This document shows positions 8,178 to 16,803 of a stretch of 64,000 bases of DNA, piece after piece. How positions within the stretch are numbered: the stretch's first letter is position 1; each line of letters opens with the position of its first letter. Location of the stretch: contig DCJQ01000039.1 in assembly GCA_002319965.1 (NCBI GenBank), positions 62,001 through 126,000 of the forward strand, written 5' to 3'. The position numbers and the translations under genes were made by a program. The notes beneath the pieces were generated by a model. The model did no database searches, was not told where the DNA came from, and saw only the letters and a program-made list of their open reading frames with translations. Source of the DNA: Megasphaera sp. UBA1696 (GTDB lineage: Bacteria > Bacillota > Negativicutes > Veillonellales > Megasphaeraceae).

Positions 8178-9563
8178 TTAACGGATGCCGGCCAGCTTCG
8201 CCGGGTCCATGGCCTTGTCGAAGTCTTCGGCCGTAACCCAGCCCAGTTTTAAGGCTGATTCTTTGAGCGTCAGTCCTTCTTTCGCCGCTGTTTTGGCAAT
8301 GGTGCAGGCCTTGTCATAGCCGACTAAGGGTACAAGGCCTGTGACTAAGATCAGGGAATTGTAAAGGTTGGTCTCAATCCGTTCCTCATTGGGCTCGATA
8401 CCGATGATGCAGTGTTTGCGCAGGGATTCCATGCTGTCCGACAACAAGCGGATCGACTGGATAAGGTTGTAGGCAATGACCGGCATGAAGACGTTCAGTT
8501 CAAAATTGCCCTGGCTGGCGGCGATCCCCATGGTCGCATCGTTGCCCATGACCTGTACGGCGACCATGGTGACGGCTTCGCATTGCGTCGGATTGACCTT
8601 GCTGGGCATGATGGAGCTGCCCGGTTCATTTTCGGGAATGCGGATTTCGCCGATGCCGCAGCGCGGACCCGATGACAGCCAGCGGATATCGTTGGCGATT
8701 TTCATGAGGTCACAGGCAAGCCCTTTGAGCATGCCGTGGACGGCAACCAGCTCATCCTTACTGGTCAAGGACTGGAATTTATTCGGTGCCGTACGGAAGG
8801 TCGTCCCCGTCAGTTCGCTGACGATTTCGGCAAAGCGGCGGTCATAGCCTTTCGGACAGTTGATGCCCGTACCGACAGCCGTGCCGCCCATAGCCAAATC
8901 ACGGAGAAAATCGACGCCGCAGCGAAGCATTTCCTTATTGCGTTCAATCATCCGGGCCCAGCCGCTGAATTCCTGGCCCAAGGTCAAAGGCGTCGCATCC
9001 TGCAGGTGCGTGCGGCCGATTTTTACGATGTCCTTAAAGGCTTCCTGCTTATCATGCAAGGCTTTATAGAGGGCATCCATAGCCGGAAACAGCTGCTGTT
9101 CAAGGAGCAGCACTCCCACCATGTGAAGACCCGTCGGAAAGGTATCATTCGAGCTCTGTGAATGGTTGACGTCGTCGTTGGGATGGACGCGCTGTTCCTT
9201 GCCCGCTTCTTTGAGGATCGCCGCGGCACGATTCGCTACGACTTCGTTGACGTTCATATTGAACTGGGTCCCGCTGCCGGTCATCCAAACGGCCAAGGGA
9301 AAATTGCCGTCGAGTTTCCCTTCTAAAATTTCATCGCAGGCTTTGGCAATGGCATCGGCCTTATCGGCATCGACGACGCCCAGTTCCTTATTGGTCAACG
9401 CTGCCGCTTTTTTCAAATAAGCAAAGACCGTGACCATTTCGGCAGGGATCTTTTCGGTGCCGATTTTAAAGTTTTCAAAGCTCCGCTGGGTCTGAGCGCC
9501 CCATAACTTATCTGCCGGGACCTTGATCTCTCCCATCGAGTCTCTTTCAATGCGGTATTCCAT
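8178..9563 (-). CDS. fumC: Class II fumarate hydratase
   Basis: A 461-residue member of the fumarase/aspartase superfamily. It opens with the FumC-type sequence YRIERDSMGEIKVPADKLWG, contains GSGTQFNMNVNEV and the signature GSSIMPSKVNP, the flexible loop that carries the catalytic serine. FumC interconverts fumarate and L-malate in the cytoplasm without an iron-sulfur cluster. Aspartase and FumC are close relatives, but the N-terminal pattern fits FumC better. The start follows AAAGGAGGAT. It lies 11 bases behind an acyl-CoA transferase gene and is probably its operon partner, linking C4-dicarboxylate and CoA-ester metabolism of a fermentative anaerobe. Confidence 0.93.
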   Translation of the reverse strand: MEYRIERDSMGEIKVPADKLWGAQTQRSFENFKIGTEKIPAEMVTVFAYLKKAAALTNKELGVVDADKADAIAKACDEILEGKLDGNFPLAVWMTGSGTQFNMNVNEVVANRAAAILKEAGKEQRVHPNDDVNHSQSSNDTFPTGLHMVGVLLLEQQLFPAMDALYKALHDKQEAFKDIVKIGRTHLQDATPLTLGQEFSGWARMIERNKEMLRCGVDFLRDLAMGGTAVGTGINCPKGYDRRFAEIVSELTGTTFRTAPNKFQSLTSKDELVAVHGMLKGLACDLMKIANDIRWLSSGPRCGIGEIRIPENEPGSSIMPSKVNPTQCEAVTMVAVQVMGNDATMGIAASQGNFELNVFMPVIAYNLIQSIRLLSDSMESLRKHCIIGIEPNEERIETNLYNSLILVTGLVPLVGYDKACTIAKTAAKEGLTLKESALKLGWVTAEDFDKAMDPAKLAGIR

Positions 9564-9574
9564 AATATCCTCCT

Positions 9575-11128
9575 TTAAATTCCCATGGCAGACGGATAAA
9601 AAATACGACCATCCATCGTTTTTATGTCGGCCGCCATGAGCGGTCTGAATTCCATTTGGGCGATGATATCCCGTTCAATATCGATGCCCGGCGCCACTTC
9701 CGTCAGCATCAGGCCAGACGCAGTCAAGCGGAATACGGCCCGCTCGGTCACGACCAGGACGTCTTGATTCCGCGCCGCAGCATACGTCCCGGAAAAGGTA
9801 ATCTGTTCGACAGTCTTCTTGAATTTTTTATGCATCCCTTCATAGTCGATGATTAATTTTCCGTCTTCACAGTGTTCCCGCAGGCGGCCGGCCGTAAAGG
9901 TCCCCATGAGAATCAACTTTTTCGTATACTGGGCAAGGTCGATGAAACCGCCGGGACCGGTGATGCGGCCGTTGAACTTCGATACATTGACATTCCCTGA
10001 GCCGTCGATTTCGGCCAGCCCTAAAGCGCAGATATCAAGACCGCCGCCATGGCAGATATCAATCATATCAGCCATCTTCAGCTCGGCTTCGGCATTGATG
10101 GCCGCGCCCATGTCAAGGCCCGATAAAGGAATGCCGCCGATGATGCCCGAATCAGAGGCCAAGGTCAAGGTCGGGCCGAACCCTTCTTCGGCAGCAACGG
10201 CTCCGATGATTTCAGGAATGCCGATGCCAAGGTTCATGACGTCGCCCTTTTTCAGTTCCATCGCGGCCCTACGGGCACAAATCTTACGGTTATCCAAGGG
10301 ATGAGGCGGCAGAGATTGGACGGTCACCCGTCTTTCACCACTCAGTTCGGGCCGATAGCCCCTGGCCGCAAAGCTTTGGACATGATACTTCGGACGGGGC
10401 ACGACGATGTAGTCGACGAGAAAATGAGGAATCTTCACCAATCGCGAATCGAGGTGGCCCCGGGGTACGACATCTTCGACTTGGACGACGACAATGCCTT
10501 TTGACTGATGCGTCGCCGCAGCGACTTCAAACTGTTCGCCGATCATCGCTTCTCGTTCGAGGGAAATATTGCCGTCTTCATCGGCTAAAGAGCCGCGAAT
10601 GAAGCAGACATCGATGGGAAAGGTCGGATAATAGAGGTACTCTTCGCCGTCGATGTGAACCAATCTGACGATATCCTTTCCTTCGGCCATCGTCTTATCA
10701 TTGGCCTTGCCGCCGTCGAGGCGCGGATCGGCCAAGGTATGGAGACCAATGTCGGTCCACACGCCTTTTCTCCCGGAAGCCAGCGCTCGATACAGGCCCA
10801 GCAGCGCCCCGGCCGGTACGGTATAGGCCAAGCATTCATTCGCTGCCGCCTTGTCAGCTAATTTTTTATCCATGCCGAAGTGACTGGTAATGATGGTTCC
10901 CAAGAGACCGTCGGCAGCCAATCGGTCGCCGCCGCGAACGCCGCCGTCGCCTGTACCGGCAATCTTGACTAAGGTCAGATTCTGCGGGCAGCTTTCTTCA
11001 GCATACCGGTCCTGGAGGGCTTTGAACAAGCCGTCCGGCGTGCCAAAGCCGGCGTGGCCGCTGACAGCCAAGGTCATATCGTCATCGACCAGTCGGGCTG
11101 CTTCATACGGTGTGATAAATTGTACCAT
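9575..11128 (-). CDS. Acyl-CoA:carboxylate CoA-transferase family protein with Asp at the catalytic Glu position
   Basis: A 517-residue fused alpha-beta CoA-transferase of the propionate CoA-transferase/YdiF type. The N-terminal half has the glycine-rich loop VSGHAGFGTPDGL and the C-terminal half the segment ELKKGDVMNLGIGIPEIIGA. Family members move CoA between short-chain acyl-CoAs and acetate through a glutamyl-CoA thioester. The nucleophile normally lies in a motif like VE(S/A)GxIGG; here it reads ASDSGIIGGIP with aspartate at residue 326 (GAT, 10151-10153). All other landmarks are intact, so this is a complete gene whose chemistry may be altered, perhaps a thioesterase. It precedes fumC. 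The start follows AGGAGGGG. Confidence 0.85.
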   Translation of the reverse strand: MVQFITPYEAARLVDDDMTLAVSGHAGFGTPDGLFKALQDRYAEESCPQNLTLVKIAGTGDGGVRGGDRLAADGLLGTIITSHFGMDKKLADKAAANECLAYTVPAGALLGLYRALASGRKGVWTDIGLHTLADPRLDGGKANDKTMAEGKDIVRLVHIDGEEYLYYPTFPIDVCFIRGSLADEDGNISLEREAMIGEQFEVAAATHQSKGIVVVQVEDVVPRGHLDSRLVKIPHFLVDYIVVPRPKYHVQSFAARGYRPELSGERRVTVQSLPPHPLDNRKICARRAAMELKKGDVMNLGIGIPEIIGAVAAEEGFGPTLTLASDSGIIGGIPLSGLDMGAAINAEAELKMADMIDICHGGGLDICALGLAEIDGSGNVNVSKFNGRITGPGGFIDLAQYTKKLILMGTFTAGRLREHCEDGKLIIDYEGMHKKFKKTVEQITFSGTYAAARNQDVLVVTERAVFRLTASGLMLTEVAPGIDIERDIIAQMEFRPLMAADIKTMDGRIFYPSAMGI

Positions 11129-11174
11129 CGGTTCCCCTCCTCCTGTCCGATCTACAGTTCCTTCTCTTGCTAGA

Positions 11175-11205
11175 AAGAAAGCCCCTTTACCATAAAGGGG
11201 CTTTT
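11175..11205 (-). terminator. Terminator of the pur operon
   Basis: AAAGCCCCTTTA and TAAAGGGGCTTT (11178-11189 and 11193-11204) form a 12-pair stem with a three-base loop. On the reverse strand it is followed by CTTTCT, a T-rich but interrupted tail, so read-through into the CoA-transferase gene is possible. Confidence 0.8.
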
Positions 11206-11219
11206 TAAACCGTAAGGAA

Positions 11220-12494
11220 TTACGGCAAGTGTTTCAATCCTTTAGCACCGATATCGCGGCGGACTTGCTGACCGTCAAAGTGGATTTTATCCACCTTTTC
11301 ATAAGCCTTTTCAATGGCACTTTTAAGGTCCGGTGCCACAGCCGTTACGCCGAGAACGCGGCCGCCATGAGTCACATAGGCCCCATCCTGTTTGGCCGTT
11401 CCCGAATGGAAGACCATCGTATCGTCGCTGTCAATGCCGTCGAGGCCGCTGATGACATCGCCCTTGTGAGACGAGGCCGGATAGCCTGCCGAAGCCATGA
11501 TGACGCAGCAGGCCGAGGCATCCTTCCAGTGAACCATATCCGAAGACAAGGTTCCCTTCGTGCAGGCATACATGATCTGCGCCAGATCTCCGTCGAGAAG
11601 GGGCAGGACAGCCTGGGTTTCCGGATCGCCGAAACGGCAGTTGAATTCAACGACTTTCGGGCCGTCTGCCGTAATCATGAGGCCGGCATAGAGGCAGCCC
11701 TGATAGGTAATGCCTTCGGCTTTGAGGCCGTCGATAACGGGCCGTAAAATCGTATTTTCAACGACTTTTTGGACAGCCGGCGTAAATACCGGAGCCGGAG
11801 CATAAGCTCCCATGCCACCCGTATTAGGTCCTTCATCGTTATCAAAGATCCGCTTATGATCCTGAGCCGAAATCATGGGCACAATCGTCTTTCCATCGAC
11901 GAAAGCCAAAAGGCTTGCTTCTTCGCCGACCATGCATTCTTCGATGACGATGCGGCCGCCGGAAGCGCCGAAGATGTGATCTTCCATCATGGCGTTGACG
12001 GCGCTTATAGCTTCTTCTTCCGTCTGAGCCACGACGACGCCCTTGCCGGCAGCCAGTCCGTCGGCCTTGACGACGATGGGAGCGCCTTGTTCATGAATGT
12101 AAGCCTTAGCTGCATCGCCATCGGTAAAGGATTCATAGGCTGCCGTCGGAATCTGGTATTTCTTCATGAGATTCTTGGCAAAGACCTTGGAGCCTTCCAT
12201 CTGAGCTGCTGCTTTATTGGGACCGAAAACAGCCAATCCTTTGGCCTGCGCTACGTCAGCCAGCCCTTCCGTAAGGGGCACTTCCGGGCCGACGACGAGC
12301 ATGTCGATACCTTCCGAGACGGCATAATCGGCAATGCCTTCGAGGTCGGACAAGGAAATATCGACGCATTTGGCAACGTCCGCCATAGCTGCACTGCCGG
12401 GAATGGCGTACAGGGCATCAACACTCGGGCTCTGAGCTAATTTCCAAGCCAGGGTATGTTCGCGGCCGCCGCCGCCGATGACTGCTACCTTCAT
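11220..12494 (-). CDS. purD: Phosphoribosylamine-glycine ligase (GAR synthetase)
   Basis: A 424-residue ATP-grasp enzyme of normal PurD length. It starts MKVAVIGGGGREHTLAWKLA, the standard PurD N-terminus, and contains VVKADGLAAGKGVVVA (ATP-grasp loop) and FNCRFGDPETQAVLPLLDGD, the metal-binding signature. It condenses phosphoribosylamine with glycine, the second step of IMP synthesis. It is the last gene of the operon; its ATG overlaps the purH stop by one base (TAATG), indicating translational coupling. A terminator lies 15 bases downstream. Confidence 0.97.
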   Translation of the reverse strand: MKVAVIGGGGREHTLAWKLAQSPSVDALYAIPGSAAMADVAKCVDISLSDLEGIADYAVSEGIDMLVVGPEVPLTEGLADVAQAKGLAVFGPNKAAAQMEGSKVFAKNLMKKYQIPTAAYESFTDGDAAKAYIHEQGAPIVVKADGLAAGKGVVVAQTEEEAISAVNAMMEDHIFGASGGRIVIEECMVGEEASLLAFVDGKTIVPMISAQDHKRIFDNDEGPNTGGMGAYAPAPVFTPAVQKVVENTILRPVIDGLKAEGITYQGCLYAGLMITADGPKVVEFNCRFGDPETQAVLPLLDGDLAQIMYACTKGTLSSDMVHWKDASACCVIMASAGYPASSHKGDVISGLDGIDSDDTMVFHSGTAKQDGAYVTHGGRVLGVTAVAPDLKSAIEKAYEKVDKIHFDGQQVRRDIGAKGLKHLP

Positions 12495-13099
12495 TACTTT
12501 GCAGCTCCCTTCTCAACCTGTTCTGCCAGATACGCCGCAATGGCCGTATCGTAGACAGCCGTATGATGGAAAGCTTCCTGCGCCAATTCCAAACGGTATT
12601 CATCAGAAAAGGCCCCGTCTTTTTGGAGGATGGAAATGATTTCACCATACTTGTCGGGATTGGTTACGATGGCGACGTATTTATTGTTCTTCGCCGAAGC
12701 ACGTACCATGCAGGGACCGCCGATGTCGATGTTTTCAATGGCTTCGGCCAAGGTGACATTCGGTTTGGCAATGGTCTGCTGGAACGGATAGAGGTTGACG
12801 ACGACCAAATCGATGGGCGTAATATCGTGGTCCTTCATAGCTTTGACGTGTTCCGGATTATCGCGGACAGCCAGGATGGCACCGTGAATTTTCGGATTAA
12901 GAGTCTTGACGCGGCCGTCCATCATTTCCGGAAAGCCTGTTACGTCCTGAACGGCAATGACCGGTACGCCTGCTTCTTTTAACGTACGCATGGTACCGCC
13001 CGTCGAAATGATTTCAATGCCGAGAGCCGCCAAGGCCTTGCCCAATTCGACGACGCCCGTTTTATCAGATACACTAATGAGTGCGCGTTTTACCTTCAT
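12494..13099 (-). CDS. purH: IMP cyclohydrolase, single-domain PurH
   Basis: A 201-residue protein holding only the MGS-like IMP cyclohydrolase domain (MKVKRALISVSDKTGVVELG at the start, DGRVKTLNPKIHGAIL and NIDIGGPCMVRASAKN in the middle). The Arg/Lys of the KTLNPKIHG region, the YPF tyrosine and the Asp/Lys of the second motif correspond to known cyclohydrolase active-site residues. Typical PurH is over 500 residues, with a C-terminal AICAR transformylase domain that is absent here, and no frameshift remnant follows before purD. It closes the purine ring of FAICAR to IMP. An upstream in-frame ATG exists, but AGGAGG sits correctly before this one (13097-13099). Confidence 0.92.
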   Translation of the reverse strand: MKVKRALISVSDKTGVVELGKALAALGIEIISTGGTMRTLKEAGVPVIAVQDVTGFPEMMDGRVKTLNPKIHGAILAVRDNPEHVKAMKDHDITPIDLVVVNLYPFQQTIAKPNVTLAEAIENIDIGGPCMVRASAKNNKYVAIVTNPDKYGEIISILQKDGAFSDEYRLELAQEAFHHTAVYDTAIAAYLAEQVEKGAAK

Positions 13100-13112
13100 G
13101 CTAACCTTCCTC

Positions 13113-13727
13113 CTATTCCTGAGTTCCCATGACGACATTGCCGCGGACCGTCAATTTGTCGTCACAAAAGAGTGCCGCTGCCTTAATGTATGTCGGATGT
13201 TCCTTGGTGAGGATCCGAGCCGCCAGTGTATCTTCCGTGTCATCTTCATAAACCGGCACGGATGACTGCAGGATAATCGGACCGGCATCCATATCGGGCA
13301 CGACGAAGTGAACCGTGCAGCCGGCAATCTTGACGCCGGCTTCGATGGCCTGACGCTGTGCGTGGAGACCGCGGAAGGACGGCAAGAGAGCCGGATGGAT
13401 ATTGAGCATCTTGTGTTCATAATGAGCGATGAAGTCGCTGCTCAAGAGACGCATGAAGCCGGCCAGGCAGATAAGGTCTGCTTCATAAGGAGCAATGGCT
13501 TCGAGGATATATGTTTCAAAAGCTTCTTTCGAATCAAAGGCCTTGCGGTCGGCTAAGATGACCGGTATCCCCCATTCGCGGGCCCGATCCATGACCGGTG
13601 CGCCGGGGATATCGCAGACCAAGGCCTTGATATCCGCCTTGATGGTACCGGCTTCGACGGCCTCGTGGAGGGCAATGGCATTGGAGCCGCGTCCGGAGGC
13701 AAAAATGACCATCTTTTTCTTAGTCAT
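13113..13727 (-). CDS. purN: Phosphoribosylglycinamide formyltransferase
   Basis: A 204-residue formyltransferase with the substrate-binding start MVIFASGRGSNAIALHEAV, the catalytic stretch LNIHPALLPSFRGLHA (Asn, His) and DMDAGPII carrying the catalytic aspartate. It transfers a formyl group from 10-formyl-tetrahydrofolate to GAR, step three of IMP synthesis. Its start overlaps the purM end by eight bases and it ends 13 bases before the purH start, so all are translated from one transcript. Presence of PurN means this step is folate-dependent. Confidence 0.96.
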   Translation of the reverse strand: MTKKKMVIFASGRGSNAIALHEAVEAGTIKADIKALVCDIPGAPVMDRAREWGIPVILADRKAFDSKEAFETYILEAIAPYEADLICLAGFMRLLSSDFIAHYEHKMLNIHPALLPSFRGLHAQRQAIEAGVKIAGCTVHFVVPDMDAGPIILQSSVPVYEDDTEDTLAARILTKEHPTYIKAAALFCDDKLTVRGNVVMGTQE

Positions 13728-14784
13728 GGAACACGCCTCCCCGCAGCGTAACGGGTACGTCTGAGTCTACGACTTTACCGATGACATAGGCTTTTTCATC
13801 GCGGTCAGCCAAATTCTTAAGGATACTGTCGGCGTCCTTTTCGTCGACGATCATGATCATGCCGATACCCATGTTAAAGGTACGGTACATTTCTTTCGCA
13901 TCGACGCCGCCCCACTTCTGGAGGAGCGAGAAAATCGGCAGCTGCGGCCACGACGTGACGTCGATATCGACGCCGACGCCTTTTGGCAGGACGCGGGGAA
14001 TATTTTCATAGAAACCGCCGCCGGTGATGTGGACCATGCCTTTGACGGTAAAGTTTTTGATGATCGGCAGGCACGGACGCGGATAGAGGCGGGTCGGCGT
14101 GAGCAGGCATTCGCCAATGGTCATGCCTAATTCATCGACGTACTGGTCGAGTTTCATCTGTTGGCGTTCAAAGACGATCTTACGGACCAGGGAGAACCCG
14201 TTAGAATGGACGCCCGTCGACGGCAGGCCGATGAGGACGTCGCCGGCCTTGATCGTTTCGCCGGTAATGACTTTGTCACGGTCGACGATGCCGACGCCAA
14301 AGCCGGCTAAATCGTAGTCGTCTTTGGCATAGAAGCCGGCCATTTCTGCCGTTTCACCGCCGAGGAGAGCGCAGCCTGATTCTTTGCAGGCATTGGCTAC
14401 CCCTTTTACAATGGAGGCAACCTGGACCGGATCGAGCTTGCCGACGGCGATGTAGTCGAGGAAGAACAAGGGTTCCGCACCTTGAACGAGGACGTCATTG
14501 ATGGACATGGCCACGCAGTCCTGACCGACCGTATCGTGCTTGTCCATCAGGATGGCCAGGCGCAGTTTCGTACCGACCCCGTCGGTACCGCTGACCAGGA
14601 TCGGCTTTTTAATATCGCTGTCCATCAGCGAAAAGAGGCCGCCAAAACCGCCGAGGTCGCCGAGGACTTCCGGACGGTACGTGGCTTTTACAGAGTCTTT
14701 CATCAATTCGACGGCTTTATTGCCTGCGTCGATATCGACACCGGCGTCGGCATAGGTCAAACCTTTATTTGTGTTCGAGAGCAT
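13720..14784 (-). CDS. purM: Phosphoribosylformylglycinamidine cyclo-ligase (AIR synthetase)
   Basis: A 354-residue PurM beginning MLSNTNKGLTYADAGVDIDA, with the ATP-binding segment LVSGTDGVGTKLRLA and the family stretch ALLGGETAEMAGFY. It cyclises FGAM to AIR with ATP, step five of the pathway. The frame extends 16 codons further upstream, but the ATG at 14782-14784 has GAGGAAGGAG in front of it and gives the conserved N-terminus. It overlaps the end of purF by 20 bases and the start of purN by eight. Confidence 0.97.
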   Translation of the reverse strand: MLSNTNKGLTYADAGVDIDAGNKAVELMKDSVKATYRPEVLGDLGGFGGLFSLMDSDIKKPILVSGTDGVGTKLRLAILMDKHDTVGQDCVAMSINDVLVQGAEPLFFLDYIAVGKLDPVQVASIVKGVANACKESGCALLGGETAEMAGFYAKDDYDLAGFGVGIVDRDKVITGETIKAGDVLIGLPSTGVHSNGFSLVRKIVFERQQMKLDQYVDELGMTIGECLLTPTRLYPRPCLPIIKNFTVKGMVHITGGGFYENIPRVLPKGVGVDIDVTSWPQLPIFSLLQKWGGVDAKEMYRTFNMGIGMIMIVDEKDADSILKNLADRDEKAYVIGKVVDSDVPVTLRGGVFHD

Positions 14785-16192
14785 ATTTTTCTCCTTCCTC
14801 GTTCGTCTGCGGCGTATCCGTAGGATAATCATCGTTGAAGCAAGCTAAGCACATATCTTCCTGAGGAATGTGTTCAATGGCCCGGTTGAGGCCGTCGATG
14901 GAAATGAAGTGCAGCTTGTCGACGCCGATGTATTTTTGAATCTGTTCCTGGCTGAAAGTCGACGCAATGAGTTCCTTGCGGACCGACGTATCGATGCCGT
15001 AGAAGCAGGGATATTTGATAGGCGGTGCCGAAACGCACATATAGACTTCCTTGGCACCGGCTTCCCGCAGGAGCTTACAGATGATGCCGCTCGTCGTGCC
15101 GCGGACGATGGAGTCGTCGACCATGACGATGCGCTTGCCCTTGACGACGGATTTAACGACGTTGAGTTTCATGCGGACAGCCAATTCACGCTGTTTCTGA
15201 TTCGGCTTAATAAAGGTACGGCCCATGTAGCGGTTCTTGATGAGACCATGTTTGAAAGGAATGCCCGAAGCCTGGGAGTAACCGATGGCTGCCGTATTGC
15301 CGCTGTCGGGGACAGAGATGACGATATCGGCATCATACTGGGTTTCATTCCACATTTCACGACCCATGTTCAGGCGGGCCTGATAGACGTCCTGACCGTC
15401 GATGACGCTGTCGGGACGGGCAAAATAAATGTATTCAAAAGAACAGACCTGCTTGCGCGGTGCCTTGGCAAAAATCGTCGATTTGACACCGTTTTCATTG
15501 ATCTGAACGAATTCGCCGGGATGGACGTCGCGGACGAATTTAGCGCCGATGGCGTCGAGGGCACACGTTTCCGAAGCCAAGACCCAGCCGCCTTCATCGG
15601 TACGACCGATGCACAACGGACGGAAACCGTAAGGGTCACGGACACCATAAAGGGTGTCTTTCGTCATGAGGACCAAAGAGTATGCACCTTGAATGCGATT
15701 CATGCTTTCCATGATGCGTTCTTCAATAGTGGATTTCTGGCTGCGGCTGATGAGGTTGACGATGATTTCACTATCCATAGTCGTCTGGAAAGCAGCGCCG
15801 CCGCGGTCGAGTTCTTCGCGGAGAGCCCGGGTATTGGTCAGGTTGCCGTTATGAGCCAGGGCCAACTGTCCCATCGGTGTATATACCGCCAAGGGCTGGA
15901 TATTGCGCGGGTTATTGGAACCGGTCGTCGAGTAGCGGACGTGGCCGATCCCGACAGGACCCCCTTCTTCTTCCGGTACGCCGTCGGCAAAGACCGTACT
16001 GATGAGCCCCATACCGCGGTAGGTATGAATATCCTGGCCGTCGGTCAAAGCGATGCCGCCGCTTTCCTGGCCGCGGTGCTGCAGGGCAAAGAGCCCCCAA
16101 TATACGTAGCGGGGAATATCGAGGTGTTTATCAAAAATCCCTAAGACGCCACATTCTTCATGCTGCTTATCCCAAATCGGATCGTAAAACAT
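14765..16192 (-). CDS. purF: Amidophosphoribosyltransferase
   Basis: A 475-residue glutamine PRPP amidotransferase, the committed step of purine synthesis. A 13-residue propeptide precedes Cys14 (EECGVLGIF), the N-terminal nucleophile of the glutaminase domain. The PRPP loop IVMVDDSIVRGTTSG is present. Cysteines in IKYPCFYGID and MCLACFNDD match the positions that hold a 4Fe-4S cluster in the Bacillus-type enzyme, suggesting the oxygen-sensitive form suited to an anaerobe. The ATG follows AGGAGG. It is the second gene of the operon, 43 bases after purE. Confidence 0.97.
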   Translation of the reverse strand: MFYDPIWDKQHEECGVLGIFDKHLDIPRYVYWGLFALQHRGQESGGIALTDGQDIHTYRGMGLISTVFADGVPEEEGGPVGIGHVRYSTTGSNNPRNIQPLAVYTPMGQLALAHNGNLTNTRALREELDRGGAAFQTTMDSEIIVNLISRSQKSTIEERIMESMNRIQGAYSLVLMTKDTLYGVRDPYGFRPLCIGRTDEGGWVLASETCALDAIGAKFVRDVHPGEFVQINENGVKSTIFAKAPRKQVCSFEYIYFARPDSVIDGQDVYQARLNMGREMWNETQYDADIVISVPDSGNTAAIGYSQASGIPFKHGLIKNRYMGRTFIKPNQKQRELAVRMKLNVVKSVVKGKRIVMVDDSIVRGTTSGIICKLLREAGAKEVYMCVSAPPIKYPCFYGIDTSVRKELIASTFSQEQIQKYIGVDKLHFISIDGLNRAIEHIPQEDMCLACFNDDYPTDTPQTNEEGEKYALEHK

Positions 16193-16235
16193 GAATTAAA
16201 CCTCCTGTTATTGAGAAAAATAGGACGCAATCCCC

Positions 16236-16730
16236 TTACAGGGCCTTTACGTCTTCTTGTAATTTCTGGTTCTTAGCCATGACTTCATTGGCCATGTTTT
16301 CGCGATAAGCCTTGTACTTCTTCGCTAATTCGGCATCGCTGACAGCGCCGATCTGAACGGCCAAAAGGGCCGCATTCTTGGCGCCGTTAATAGCGACAGT
16401 GGCGACAGGAATCCCCGACGGCATCTGAACGATGGCCAAGAGGGCATCCATGCCCTGCAAACTGCCGCTTTCCAAAGGAACGCCGATGACCGGCAGCGTC
16501 GTGTAGCTGGCAACGACACCGGGCAAATGAGCTGCCATGCCGGCGCCGACGACAAAAGCCCCGATACCGCGTTCTTCAGCTGTCGTGACGAATTCGCGAA
16601 CCGCTGCCGGTGTCCGATGGGCCGATGCCAATAAGACTTCATAGTCTACCCCAAATTCTTTAAAAATAGCTACTGCTTTTTTCATAACGGGAAAATCAGA
16701 GTCGCTTCCCATAATTAAAGCTACCTTCAT
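16236..16730 (-). CDS. purE: N5-carboxyaminoimidazole ribonucleotide mutase
   Basis: A 164-residue class I PurE with the N-terminal signature ALIMGSDSDFPVMKKA and the LLASAHRTP motif carrying the catalytic histidine. It moves the carboxyl group of N5-CAIR to give CAIR. The usual partner PurK is not adjacent. The start at 16728-16730 is preceded by AGGAGGGG, making the 11-codon upstream extension unlikely. It is the first gene of purEFMNHD, downstream of a hairpin-rich leader and an intrinsic attenuator, so operon expression is probably controlled before this start codon. Confidence 0.96.
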   Translation of the reverse strand: MKVALIMGSDSDFPVMKKAVAIFKEFGVDYEVLLASAHRTPAAVREFVTTAEERGIGAFVVGAGMAAHLPGVVASYTTLPVIGVPLESGSLQGMDALLAIVQMPSGIPVATVAINGAKNAALLAVQIGAVSDAELAKKYKAYRENMANEVMAKNQKLQEDVKAL

Positions 16731-16750
16731 CAGAGACCCCTCCTTAGGAA

Positions 16751-16790
16751 TAACAAAACCCAAAAGTGACAGAAATCACCTTTGGGCTTT
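16751..16790 (-). terminator. Attenuator in the purE leader
   Basis: On the reverse strand CCCAAAGGTGA and TCACTTTTGGG (16776-16786 and 16759-16769) form an 11-pair stem with one wobble and a six-base loop, directly followed by TTTTGTTATT. It lies about 20 bases upstream of the purE start, so it would stop transcription before the operon. Confidence 0.8.
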
Positions 16791-16803
16791 CAGTTAGATA
16801 CAC

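Noticed and set aside
11229..12440. Long plus-strand frames opposite purD
   Set aside because: Shadows of purD with no start signals.
14870..16144. A 424-codon plus-strand open frame inside purF
   Set aside because: Antisense to purF with no family motifs; it results from the codon bias of purF.
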